NCBI RefSeq assembly: GCF_021440345.1
Contig: NZ_JAKCNS010000018.1
Coordinates: forward strand, 40,544-83,266
DNA: 42,723 nucleotides
From: Kluyvera intermedia
GTDB lineage: Bacteria; Pseudomonadota; Gammaproteobacteria; Enterobacterales; Enterobacteriaceae
Reading direction: 5' to 3'
Both the position numbers and the translations under genes were made by a program. The notes under the pieces are model-generated. The model worked only from the letters and a program-made list of their open reading frames with translations, was not told the origin of the DNA and searched no databases. This document shows, piece after piece, positions 32,514-41,776 of this stretch. Position 1 is the first letter of the stretch. Every line of letters starts with the position of its first letter.

Positions 32514-34694
32514 TCAGGTTTCAGTCATCATCATATCGTAGTGTTCAAGATCCTCAGTCATTACAAACACTCGTTTAAACATATCAATATACATGTCTGC
32601 AGATGCCTCTTCCTGAAGGCGAATATTACGGCTGTCTGCGTGCGAATGGCGATTGATAAAACGATAGAAGGCGTTAAATCTGGGATCGCGATTTTCAGCT
32701 GCCAGCGTATCAAGAGCCTTGTAGAGACGCTCATTTTTCCCTGAAAAGCTAAAATAATGTTCAAGGATCTGGCGCATAACATTTGGAATAATTACGCCGG
32801 AAGACACATCGTTGCTGGCCTTGCGCAACACATACCACAGTGCCTGATAGTCATTAAGTAATTCTTTATCCGATATAACACTGACGGTGCTGTGCCGGTT
32901 TTTAGCAATGCGATATAGTTGCCAGTCTGCTGGTTTTTTTCCTGCCGGCCTGCTCCCGCTTGAGAGAAGAAGTTCCTGGAAGAAGAACAAACTGTGTGTA
33001 AGCAGCACCACCTTAGCGGCGCGATCAGATTTAATAATTTCATGCTGGATGAGCGCAGCCACTTCAAATATATAATTCTGAGACAGACTGGAGATTGGGT
33101 CATCAATTACGATAAGGCTTGGCCGGTTATCGGACTGTGTGCGGCTGTTTCTGCCCTTACATGTTTCGATAAAATACAGGAAAGCAATCAGCGTTTTTTC
33201 ACCTTCGCTCAGAGTCTGGAACACCGGGCGATCGGTGCTTTCTCCGGCTCTGCTGAGCCGGTATGACTCAACGCCCTCTTCGCACGGTACGATATGGAAG
33301 CTATCAATACCCATCGAAGTCAGTGCGTTATTAATGTTCTGTATGGTGCTGTTGATGTTGACTGTGCTGGAGTATTTAGCGGCGATTTCTTTTTCAGCTG
33401 TAGCGATATTTTCTCTGAGTTCTACTGATTTAACTTCAAGAGTTTGCCTGTAATCCTGCAGTGCTTTCAGTTCTGTGCGCTGTTCCTCAATGGCATCTGA
33501 AGACAGGTGGCGAATGTGAGCATAAACACGATCTGTTAGGGATGTCCGCTCTGTCGCATAATTTTTTGCGAGTCGATTGTTTTCACTGATTTCCATGTTC
33601 AGTGCCGCAATCGCCTGCTGAAGACTTTGTGATTCATCAAGAGTCAGCTGCGGGTGAATACATACCGAAGGTTCTGCAATTTTTTGTGAAACCGCATTCT
33701 GATTTATTAGCCCTTTTTGCTCAAGTTCATATAACCGGGCAAGCACCGGGGAGTCAGCGTTTACTAATGGGCAGGTGTTCACCGTCTCTCTAAATTGCTC
33801 AAAGTAGCTTTTCCATTCAGAGTGCCTCTTTTCAAGCTGTCGAAGCGCGCTCATTGCCGTTTCCCATGAGCGGTCAAATAACGCGGTGATTTCCTGTCGG
33901 AGATGTTCCCCGTCTACAGGGGATTGGCAAAATGGACAAATGTCGCCGTCAAACCACACGGCTCCACGTGCTATCCAGTCACTGTTGCTGAGGCGCCTTA
34001 CGGCGGCAGCCAAAACACTGTCACCCGCCGGCACCAAAGGTTCCTTCAGGAGGGTAAGCTCCTCTTCAGTGAAAACGAAGTAAGGAAAATCATCGACAGA
34101 TGCAATAAGGTTGCCCTTACTGTCTTCCAGACGCTTCAGTTCTTCACACAGCAACTCCGTGCTCGTAACAGCAGTGTCAGGTGATGACATGATTTTTTGG
34201 TACAGAGTGTCGGTGCGCTTGGCACCGACCATTAGGTCGCCAGCAGCAGATGAACGTATCTCTGCAGAGCTGCTAAAAATTTGATTGGCACAATCGCCGC
34301 GAACTTTTCGCTGGTCAGCGTCATTTTTCTGCAGAGAAGCGCTATTAGCCTGCTGTAAATCACGCTGAGCGTTGGCATATGCTTCCAGTTGCAGGATTTC
34401 ACCAGCAATGGTGGTATTTTCTTCGCTGAGCGTAAAAATACCGGGCTGAACAGCTTGGCTGTTAAACAGATCTTCTACAAACTGATGGTTGAATACGAGA
34501 TATCGCATATCCAGAGGAGGATGAAGGCTGCACTGTCCGTACTCATCGCCATTCTGTGGGTAAAAATACCCAGATATCGTTGATTTACCAGCTCCGTTCT
34601 GGCCGTAAATCAGGGTGACATAGTTGCTGATATCAATCTGAACCGTTTCATCGTGGGAATAACTGCGCACTCCGCGCAGAGAGAGTATGCTCAT
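32514..34694 (-). CDS. RloC/PrrC-like AAA_13 ATPase with C-terminal nuclease-like motif
   Basis: A 726-residue ABC/SMC-type ATPase. Walker A GQNGAGKST is at 31-39, a hook motif CPFC at 253-256 lies within a long coiled-coil-rich insert (about 90-455), the signature LSEGEK is at 495-500, Walker B SLIVIDDPISSL is at 526-537 and the H-loop THS is at 566-568. The C-terminus (about 610-726) has R641-x3-E645 and R678-x4-H683 with a further H685. Spacing is similar to the R/E/H residues of the PrrC anticodon nuclease and to the HEPN Rx4-6H motif. RloC combines the same three parts, so an anticodon-nuclease phage-exclusion role is plausible. Other AAA_13 proteins share parts of this C-terminus, so nuclease activity is unproven. 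AGGGG is 8 nt before the ATG. Divergent from the helicase pair. Confidence 0.75.
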   Translation of the reverse strand: MSILSLRGVRSYSHDETVQIDISNYVTLIYGQNGAGKSTISGYFYPQNGDEYGQCSLHPPLDMRYLVFNHQFVEDLFNSQAVQPGIFTLSEENTTIAGEILQLEAYANAQRDLQQANSASLQKNDADQRKVRGDCANQIFSSSAEIRSSAAGDLMVGAKRTDTLYQKIMSSPDTAVTSTELLCEELKRLEDSKGNLIASVDDFPYFVFTEEELTLLKEPLVPAGDSVLAAAVRRLSNSDWIARGAVWFDGDICPFCQSPVDGEHLRQEITALFDRSWETAMSALRQLEKRHSEWKSYFEQFRETVNTCPLVNADSPVLARLYELEQKGLINQNAVSQKIAEPSVCIHPQLTLDESQSLQQAIAALNMEISENNRLAKNYATERTSLTDRVYAHIRHLSSDAIEEQRTELKALQDYRQTLEVKSVELRENIATAEKEIAAKYSSTVNINSTIQNINNALTSMGIDSFHIVPCEEGVESYRLSRAGESTDRPVFQTLSEGEKTLIAFLYFIETCKGRNSRTQSDNRPSLIVIDDPISSLSQNYIFEVAALIQHEIIKSDRAAKVVLLTHSLFFFQELLLSSGSRPAGKKPADWQLYRIAKNRHSTVSVISDKELLNDYQALWYVLRKASNDVSSGVIIPNVMRQILEHYFSFSGKNERLYKALDTLAAENRDPRFNAFYRFINRHSHADSRNIRLQEEASADMYIDMFKRVFVMTEDLEHYDMMMTET

Positions 34695-34837
34695 CGTTCA
34701 ACCCCTATGGTTTGATTACTTAAACATCATACTCAATAGGGGATAGTCTTAAAACCCATTGTATTTAGTGTAGGTATATGTATTAGTTGAACTAGTACGG
34801 GAAGTCCAGAGTTCATTTATGATAAGGGATATACGAA

Positions 34838-35797
34838 ATGCATACATGTCCACCTCCGAAGAAGGCGATCAATAGTTGGTTGAAAGAATATCCCTCGGTG
34901 GAGGGCAACTATGGCCATCTGCTCCTTGAGCAAAAAGAAGATCTGGCACCAGATCTGGCCAGTGCACTTATTCCCTATTTTGAGTCAGCACATCTGGACG
35001 CCCGTGATTATTTCTGCGAGCAGATCGGAATTGACCTTCATCCAGATGCAGAAAAGGACGATGAAGATGAGGTTGAACTACTCTATCCTCAATGTCTGCC
35101 AATGAGCGCTCGCCGGGGCCTCTTTGGTGAAGTAATGGCAGGGATGCTTACCGAGCACTATACCTACGTTGGTAACCACAAATGGGATATACCAATTTTC
35201 CTCTTTCGTTACCATGCCGATGTCGAAAAGTATTTGTTCGATCTTGCCCGAGACACATCCCGTACGCGACAGGTTTTTGGACGGTTTGGTTCGGACTTTC
35301 TCGGTCTATGTCTGGATAGTAACGGAAATGTAGTTCGATTTATTGCGGGTGAGGCAAAATGGCGCGACGCCTTGAACAAGGCGACGATCGATAATTTAAT
35401 GCTTGGAAAGTGGGTCACGAACAAAAAGACTAATGAACGCACCCGCTCAGGCAAAGGTATATGGTTCGAAGTAAATCGCGATACGACTGTTCCTCACGGT
35501 ATGAGACAACTTCAACGTTTGCTCCAAGAGTGCGATCCCGATGGTTTCAGTGCAGCTATCTTGTCTATCGATAGAGCGCTAGTGATACGAAATCCCAAAC
35601 CATTGCCTCGTACAAATCTTATCCTGATCGTTGGTAACGACGTACCAAGCCGTGGCGAACGTTGTTCCCTCATCCCATGGAAAAAGCAACCGGAGGAGTA
35701 CACTGCTCCTCATGACCTACAGGTTGTCGAATTAATCCTTGCTAATGGCGGGGATTTGATCGACCAAATCTATGATTCGCTATGGTCCGAGGATTGA
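34838..35797 (+). CDS. HamA-like PD-(D/E)xK nuclease of a two-gene defence module
   Basis: A 319-residue protein. Nuclease features are visible: E98 in a helix (LFGEVMAGMLTEHY), D153 (GSDFLGLCLD) and E172-x-K174 (FIAGEAKWRD), which fit a PD-(D/E)xK core. RYHADVEKY at about 124-132 recalls the His-x-Asp segment of DUF1837. A nuclease of this size directly before a large SF2 helicase is the layout of Hachiman (HamA, DUF1837, plus HamB) and, more loosely, of AbpAB. The sequence is divergent enough that I cannot assign the family by eye. AAGGGA precedes the ATG. The stop is 6 nt before the helicase ATG. Confidence 0.65.
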   Translation: MHTCPPPKKAINSWLKEYPSVEGNYGHLLLEQKEDLAPDLASALIPYFESAHLDARDYFCEQIGIDLHPDAEKDDEDEVELLYPQCLPMSARRGLFGEVMAGMLTEHYTYVGNHKWDIPIFLFRYHADVEKYLFDLARDTSRTRQVFGRFGSDFLGLCLDSNGNVVRFIAGEAKWRDALNKATIDNLMLGKWVTNKKTNERTRSGKGIWFEVNRDTTVPHGMRQLQRLLQECDPDGFSAAILSIDRALVIRNPKPLPRTNLILIVGNDVPSRGERCSLIPWKKQPEEYTAPHDLQVVELILANGGDLIDQIYDSLWSED

Positions 35798-35803
35798 TTG
35801 AAT

Positions 35804-38800
35804 ATGGCCGATAATGATCGAGAACGACTACAAATAGCACGTCAGGTACGAAATACCCTTGCTGTTGAAAATACCTTGTCTGCAATACAGGCGCGTGCAT
35901 TTGTCAGGTGTTTGCAAACAATCTGGGAGGTGCCGCTTATCCATTGGAACGAGCAGGAGTCCGAAGAACTGTTTGCTGATGCCCGGCGTTTGCTTCATGC
36001 AGCGGAGATTTATCGCCAAATTGAGGGAAAGTATTCGCTCGGTGCGATTGACTGCTACCGGCGTGCTGGTGAGCTTCTTGAGTGGTTATCGCGCGCAGAG
36101 GACAAGCTTCGACTAATCGCGCCGATTGAATTGTTTGCCGCGGCAGCGCTCCAGCTTGGTGGATTGCCTGCGATGGCTACAGGCCTACTTCGGCAAGTTG
36201 ATTTGGGTAACCCTGGTTCACAACTCTATGCCAGTTTTTTGCAGGCAGATTTTGATGGAGTAGTGCAAGTCGTGATGGAGTTCTGGGGCAAACATCCAGA
36301 GCTCACTGGTCGAGATGCACCGCGTAAGCTGCTCTTGGATTCAGAGGACGAAGGCCGAATAGCTTGGTACTTCACCACCGAACTTGTCCGTTGCATCGGA
36401 CTGTTCGCCGAATCAATGCGACGGGGGGACAGTGTTCGGCTCGCGCGCGCGATCGAAAAGCTCAATGCATTGGAAAAAATAACCACACGGACGTTTAGTG
36501 AAGATGCCTCGTTACTCATTACACTCCTGTGTGCAGTTGCTGATAATTATCGAGAGGCAAGCATCTATCTTCCTGTGAAGCGTCTGGCGGACACGAAAGC
36601 TGACCGAACTACGAGATTGCTGCGTTTTGCTCGAGATCAATTCAGTCGTGGTCGTGGAGTTCTTTGGCCTTCCCAGCGTGATGGGCTGAAAAGGCTACTG
36701 CGTAGCTCATCCTTCGCGCTTTGCACACCTACTGGTTCGGGGAAAACATTAGTCGCAAATCTAGCTTTGGTGAAAGAGCTACTTCTTCACCCTGACGAGA
36801 ATATAACCGATCCGATGGCTCTATATTTGGTCCCATCTAGAGCGCTTGCGGGGGAAGTAGAAACTAAATTGCGAAGTGAATTAGGTGAAGATCTGATCAT
36901 CACTGGTCTTTATGGGGGGGCGGATTGGGGGATTACAGACTATTGGCTCAACGCTGACATGCCGACCGTTCTAATCGCCACAGTTGAGAAGGCTGAAGCA
37001 TTGATGCGTTACGTGGGGCCTCTTATTTTGGCTCGTCTTCGCTTGCTTGTATTGGATGAGGCGCATCAAGTTGTACCGGAGGACAACGACAGGACGCGTG
37101 AGGCATTTGCGGATCATAGCAGTCGCTCTCTCCGGCTTGAGGGATTCGTCTCGCGGTTGCTTTCGCTGGCTCCGGATATTGCCCGAATCGCACTTACGGC
37201 AGTCGCAGGTGGCGGTGCTACGCCTGTAGCACGATGGACTGAAGGGAGGTCTGACGCGGTGGCAGTTGGAACACAGTATCAGAGCACGCGTCAACTGATA
37301 GGTATTCTCGAAACTGCGCCAGAGCAGTCAGGCCGTATCCTATTGGAGATAATGAATGGACAAGCACTCGATGTGAGAGATCGAGATGCCCCAGTTTATC
37401 TGCCATTACGTACTCCCCCAATAGCACCGCTTCCCGCAACAATGCGAAATAGTCTGTATCGGTTCAATGAATTAAGCGTATTGTGGACAGCTTTACATCT
37501 TGTTGACGACGAGAGACGAATACTGATATCTGTGGCACAAGAACCTGAAAAAACGATGCGTTGGTTTAAAGAGGCTTTAGAGCTTCCTACATGGGCCTCA
37601 CTACCACCTTTTATTGTACCTGCTGGGAGACGTCGTGAGCGGTTTAACGAGGCTCGAGCTGTAACCGTCGACTATTGCGGTCCAAATTCCTATGAAGTTG
37701 CGTTATTGGATCGAGGGATCGCAACTAGTCACGGTCAGATGCCTCAACGGCTTCGCCGACTTATGACTGAGATGATCGACCAACGCATCTGCCCAATCAC
37801 GGTAGCAACTGCAACATTGACTGAAGGTGTCAATTTGCCATTTGATATTATTTTCTTGACGTCCCTGAAGCGGCGTTCGTTTGATTCCACAACCCGACGA
37901 CCAATTATTACACCACTTTCTACGGCTGAGTTCCGAAACTTAGCGGGGCGGGCGGGACGTCCTGGTGCAAGTAAGGGAATGGAAGGTATGACCTTGGTTG
38001 CTATACCACGAAGTGTCTCTGCCACGGCCCGTACTATGCGGGTAACCCAACAAAAGCAACGTAGAGAACTCATTGCCGACTATCGCTTGTTGCGTGGGCG
38101 TTTATTAGATGACGCGAGGGATGCTCAGGTTGTCTCCAGTCCACTTGCCCTATTGATTGATACGATTGCTGCACGCGCTGCGGAACTGTTTGGAATAGAA
38201 GGTGAAGATTTCTTGGAATGGCTTGACTTTGCGAGCCCAGGTGAAATAAGCGATATGGCTGGGAGAGCCGAAACAATCCCTATTGCTCGCCTTGCCGATA
38301 GTCTGGACGAACTTGATGGAGTTTTGCTAAGCGCGATAGAAGAATTAAACCAAGGACAGGCTCAGGAATTGACTGCTATCCAGGCTGAAGTGCACCTTGT
38401 TCAGTTGTGGCAAAAAACGTTTACAAATGTTGTCGCAGTGCAAGAAGAATGGCTTGCAAAGACTTTTGTGAGGCGTGGGCGGGCACTTATCGACAATATC
38501 TACCCAGACAGTGATGAACGGAAAAGACTTTACCTCTACGGTTTTACGCCTTATGTCGGCCGCCGCTTCGATGCAGTGGCGCAGAAAATATACGAGTTGA
38601 TTGTGCAGGCAATTAACTATGGTAGTGCCACCGATGCTGAGCGTTTGGCACTCTTCGAGAACATTGGTGAACTGGTTGCTAATGATCGGGGATTTGGCTT
38701 CCGTATTCGCAACACGGCAACTGACCAGCGTCTTCTAGACGATTGGCCAAGCCTCTTATCATGGTGGATGAAAGGAACCGTTGCAGATTTTCCAGCTCCT

Positions 38801-39430
38801 GGCGACCTACGGGCGTGGCAACGATTCGTTACCGATAATCTTGAGTTTCGATTGGGCGTGGCTATTGGAGCCGTAGTTGCTAGAGCTTGGACTAACGGGG
38901 AAGGGGATCCGCTGGCTGTACCAACGTTAGAGAAGTGGCGTGCTACAACGGGATTGCCGTGGTTCGGTTTCTGGGCACGAGAATTATTACGCTGGGGTAC
39001 ACTTGACCCATTTGTTGCATTTGTTCTGGCACAGGGACTGGCAAAAACGCGAAATGAAGCGATAGAACTCCGTGCAGAATTTGAGAAATGGCTTAACGAG
39101 GGGTATGAAAACCTTGAAGATGAAGACATGATTGATCCTCAATTATTCCTCAAATGGCAACGCAGCCAGCAACACAACAGGGTAAAGCAAGCCGAAAGTG
39201 GAGTGGAAAACGCGGAGCTGACAGGTACGGACGGGAAATTGAAACGCTACGCCGTCGTCCCTGTTCTACAGGGCAACACTATTCATTGGATAGATGCAGC
39301 AGGTTATGAACTCGCAAAATCGCGTGATGAAGAAGGGGTATACTCTCCAGATGCGAATCGTAACGATTTCGAGCTTCGACTGCAGCACCATATAGCGACA
39401 GTGGAGCGTACTTTTAAAGTCCGAAGTTAA
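35804..39430 (+). CDS. Ski2-like SF2 helicase of the defence module (HamB-like)
   Basis: A 1208-residue protein. Residues about 1-290 are helical and without recognised motifs (repeat-like). The helicase core follows: motif I TPTGSGKT (308-315), Ia VPSRALAGE, II DEAH (418-421), III LTAVAGGG in place of the usual SAT, V TATLTEGVNLPFD (about 666-678) and VI NLAGRAGRP (712-720). Motifs V and VI are those of the Ski2/Hel308/Brr2 group. A long C-terminal part (about 740-1208) is unassigned. In Hachiman the helicase senses damaged or foreign DNA and controls the nuclease; the same is inferred here. The ATG at 35804 is preferred; an in-frame TTG lies two codons before it. Confidence 0.85.
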   Translation: MADNDRERLQIARQVRNTLAVENTLSAIQARAFVRCLQTIWEVPLIHWNEQESEELFADARRLLHAAEIYRQIEGKYSLGAIDCYRRAGELLEWLSRAEDKLRLIAPIELFAAAALQLGGLPAMATGLLRQVDLGNPGSQLYASFLQADFDGVVQVVMEFWGKHPELTGRDAPRKLLLDSEDEGRIAWYFTTELVRCIGLFAESMRRGDSVRLARAIEKLNALEKITTRTFSEDASLLITLLCAVADNYREASIYLPVKRLADTKADRTTRLLRFARDQFSRGRGVLWPSQRDGLKRLLRSSSFALCTPTGSGKTLVANLALVKELLLHPDENITDPMALYLVPSRALAGEVETKLRSELGEDLIITGLYGGADWGITDYWLNADMPTVLIATVEKAEALMRYVGPLILARLRLLVLDEAHQVVPEDNDRTREAFADHSSRSLRLEGFVSRLLSLAPDIARIALTAVAGGGATPVARWTEGRSDAVAVGTQYQSTRQLIGILETAPEQSGRILLEIMNGQALDVRDRDAPVYLPLRTPPIAPLPATMRNSLYRFNELSVLWTALHLVDDERRILISVAQEPEKTMRWFKEALELPTWASLPPFIVPAGRRRERFNEARAVTVDYCGPNSYEVALLDRGIATSHGQMPQRLRRLMTEMIDQRICPITVATATLTEGVNLPFDIIFLTSLKRRSFDSTTRRPIITPLSTAEFRNLAGRAGRPGASKGMEGMTLVAIPRSVSATARTMRVTQQKQRRELIADYRLLRGRLLDDARDAQVVSSPLALLIDTIAARAAELFGIEGEDFLEWLDFASPGEISDMAGRAETIPIARLADSLDELDGVLLSAIEELNQGQAQELTAIQAEVHLVQLWQKTFTNVVAVQEEWLAKTFVRRGRALIDNIYPDSDERKRLYLYGFTPYVGRRFDAVAQKIYELIVQAINYGSATDAERLALFENIGELVANDRGFGFRIRNTATDQRLLDDWPSLLSWWMKGTVADFPAPGDLRAWQRFVTDNLEFRLGVAIGAVVARAWTNGEGDPLAVPTLEKWRATTGLPWFGFWARELLRWGTLDPFVAFVLAQGLAKTRNEAIELRAEFEKWLNEGYENLEDEDMIDPQLFLKWQRSQQHNRVKQAESGVENAELTGTDGKLKRYAVVPVLQGNTIHWIDAAGYELAKSRDEEGVYSPDANRNDFELRLQHHIATVERTFKVRS

Positions 39431-39544
39431 ATCTCACAGGTAACTCTACATAAGCATACTGAACTGTCAGCAGCCCAGACATTCAGTTGGTTGTATTGGG
39501 ATGGTCTTATACTCAACCAAAATGATTATTCCAATCTTTGGAGA

Positions 39545-39578
39545 CTGCTACAGCTGCTACGTGTAGCAGCTGTAGCAG
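39545..39578. repeat. Perfect 34-bp palindrome between convergent genes
   Basis: A 16-bp arm (39545-39560, starting CTGCTACAGC) and its exact complement (39563-39578) with a GT centre. It lies between the helicase stop and the stop of the 608-aa gene. There is no T-run on either side, so it is not a standard terminator. The arms contain nested copies of GCTAC and CAGCTG. The rest of 39431-39593 shows nothing else. Confidence 0.9.
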
Positions 39579-39593
39579 GGGAAAGATAAAGCG

Positions 39594-41420
39594 TCATTTA
39601 CTTTTTCTGACCGCACTAGTACTTTTCTGTTGACGTCGGGTCGCTTTTCCCTTCTCCCTAAGCGTGCCCTCTTTGCGTTTTACTGATGCAATCTTCAACG
39701 CTTCACATACCTTTTCCCGAAGATGTTTGGGCTTCTCTGTTACACCGGCAAATATCCTGATGTGTCCTAGTTCTTCTCCAGGGCATCTCAAATAACTAAT
39801 AAAAACATTGATGCTACTCAGGAAATTATAAAGTGTGCATTTGTCAAGCACACCAACCAGGTTTTCATTCAATTCACGAGCTGTTAGTGTTTTATTTTTC
39901 ACTATAAGCCCGGCTAGTTCATTACTGTCAATGCTATCACCTGTTTCGCGAATAAGGATATTTAATTTGCCCAGCGCACATTCTATTTCATCAAGAATTC
40001 CGAATATAGCTTGCGGACACACATCAGATAGTGAATCTTCAGATGAATAACTTACCTTTCTTATCATGTGGTTGTACATTTTTATTGCACGCATGATCGT
40101 CATGTTATCTGCGCATAATACAAGATTACTATCAGTTTCTCCCTGAGTCACAGCAATAAGTTCGGTAAGAGCACCTTGATTGCTCAAGGTGCTGTTTATC
40201 ACGGACAGTAATGTTTTATTTCTTATTTTTTTTCTTTCCAGTTTCACTTTTAATGCCAGTTTGATAACTGAAAAGGCTGAGGGCAGGTAACCAATCGGTA
40301 AGGTAGTTAATGGGATTTTGTTTACAAGTCGGAATGCTTCATCTGTTTTATTCTGACTGAGAAAAATGATGGTTTGCAAAAGTTGGGAGTAGGGTATCAG
40401 TACATCTGAGTTAGATGCAGATTTGAAACAAGATGCTATTTCAGCTAAATCCCATTTAGAGTATTTGGTGTTATTCCTAGTGTTAAAAATAAGCCATTTT
40501 AATTCGTGTACATAACGATACGGTTTTTCCTCTATAGTTACCGAAACGGGCCGGACAGCCACATTATAAAATGGAAGAGTAATGTAATGTAATAGTTTTT
40601 CGTCATACCCCTTAGAGTAGATATATCGACATAAAATGCCATAACTATTGTTGTAATTAATGCCATTGTTTAGGGTGTGTCGGTAATGCATGGATACCGC
40701 GGTAATGACAGAGGTCTTGCGTTCGAATGCGAGTAACACATTAAGTGACAGATAAGCCCGTTCAATCTTATCTAAATTCTGCGAGTGGAGTGTTATGTCT
40801 TTTTGCAAAATGTTGCTTTCATCGTATTCTGAACGGCATTTTTTTATTATTCCTTTTATTGTATATTCCCGCTGCCCACTTCCTGCTTTGATACAGCTAA
40901 CGAAGTTAAAAAGGGGATCTAGATGGCCTTTGTACGGAAAATCAAATGAGTGAATGTATTCCCGCAAATAGTTTTTCACGCCGACATAAATCTTTCTTTT
41001 ATCAGCGCTTTCGTGTGGGCAGTGTGTACTGATTAAAAAACGATGAATATGGTAATAGAAATGCATTTCATCATCGGGGGGAAGAGAATTGTAAACGTCT
41101 AATGCTACTATGGGAGGCAATGCAAAGTGAAGGTATCGCTTTGTGATTTGGCGACTGTCCAGATGAGAAAAGACCGGAATATGGATTAGCGCGTTATATA
41201 GTTGCTCGTATTTGTAAAAAATTTCGCGCCTTTCTTCGAGGCTGAAGACTTCATTGCTGTCAATTATTCTTATTACATCATTATAGCCTTGATCAAAAAA
41301 GGACTGATGAAAGGAATAACTGCTGTTTCCACGCACTTCACGCCGTTCGTCATCCTTATCAAACAGGCCAAAGAACTGATAAAGACGATACATCATATCA
41401 GCAAAAGCATGAGTCCCCAC
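39594..41420 (-). CDS. Large protein of unknown family (608 aa)
   Basis: I do not recognise this protein. It is 608 residues, low in GC compared with its neighbours, mostly alpha-helical in appearance, rich in Tyr, His and Asn, with no signal peptide and no clear membrane segment. No Walker, HEPN, nuclease or protease motif is obvious. The C-terminus is very basic (KRKEGTLREKGKATRRQQKS), which suggests nucleic-acid contact. The start is a GTG at 41420 with GGAGGG just upstream; ATGs eight and nine codons in are alternatives. It is divergent from alpA and convergent with the helicase. Its place in a defence slot makes it a candidate defence gene. Confidence 0.8.
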   Translation of the reverse strand: MGTHAFADMMYRLYQFFGLFDKDDERREVRGNSSYSFHQSFFDQGYNDVIRIIDSNEVFSLEERREIFYKYEQLYNALIHIPVFSHLDSRQITKRYLHFALPPIVALDVYNSLPPDDEMHFYYHIHRFLISTHCPHESADKRKIYVGVKNYLREYIHSFDFPYKGHLDPLFNFVSCIKAGSGQREYTIKGIIKKCRSEYDESNILQKDITLHSQNLDKIERAYLSLNVLLAFERKTSVITAVSMHYRHTLNNGINYNNSYGILCRYIYSKGYDEKLLHYITLPFYNVAVRPVSVTIEEKPYRYVHELKWLIFNTRNNTKYSKWDLAEIASCFKSASNSDVLIPYSQLLQTIIFLSQNKTDEAFRLVNKIPLTTLPIGYLPSAFSVIKLALKVKLERKKIRNKTLLSVINSTLSNQGALTELIAVTQGETDSNLVLCADNMTIMRAIKMYNHMIRKVSYSSEDSLSDVCPQAIFGILDEIECALGKLNILIRETGDSIDSNELAGLIVKNKTLTARELNENLVGVLDKCTLYNFLSSINVFISYLRCPGEELGHIRIFAGVTEKPKHLREKVCEALKIASVKRKEGTLREKGKATRRQQKSTSAVRKSK

Positions 41421-41520
41421 GTTCCCTCCGGTTGGTTTCCGTTTTTTGACGGGGACAGTATCTCAGATGGTATGAGAGAGTTCGAGCGCTGACTAAGACG
41501 TCCAATAAGGGGAACTAAAA

Positions 41521-41751
41521 ATGTTAAAACCATGTGAGCAAACGAACCATTCTAACCAGCCTCTGCGCATTCTGCGTATGGCTGATTTGACGGCACTCTT
41601 GGGAATATCCCGATCCAGCATCTACGAAAAATTGAACCCAAAATCCCGGTATTACGATGCTGATTTTCCTAAACCGATCCGGCTTGGGGCTGCATCTGTC
41701 GGTTGGCGCTCTACCTCTGTAGACGAGTGGATCGCCTCTCGGGTGGTTTAA
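41521..41751 (+). CDS. alpA: AlpA-family excisionase/regulator
   Basis: A 76-residue MerR-like helix-turn-helix protein (LRILRMADLTALLGISRSSIYEKLNPKSRYYDADFPKPIRLGAASVGWRSTSVDEWIASR). AlpA of CP4-57 activates the integrase gene and thereby promotes excision. AAGGGG is 8 nt before the ATG. It is followed by the yfjI-like gene (25 nt). It points away from the yfjP module. The integrase is probably beyond the right end of the window. Confidence 0.93.
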   Translation: MLKPCEQTNHSNQPLRILRMADLTALLGISRSSIYEKLNPKSRYYDADFPKPIRLGAASVGWRSTSVDEWIASRVV

Positions 41752-41776
41752 TTTTTTTCTCTAAAAGGAGTGTTCA

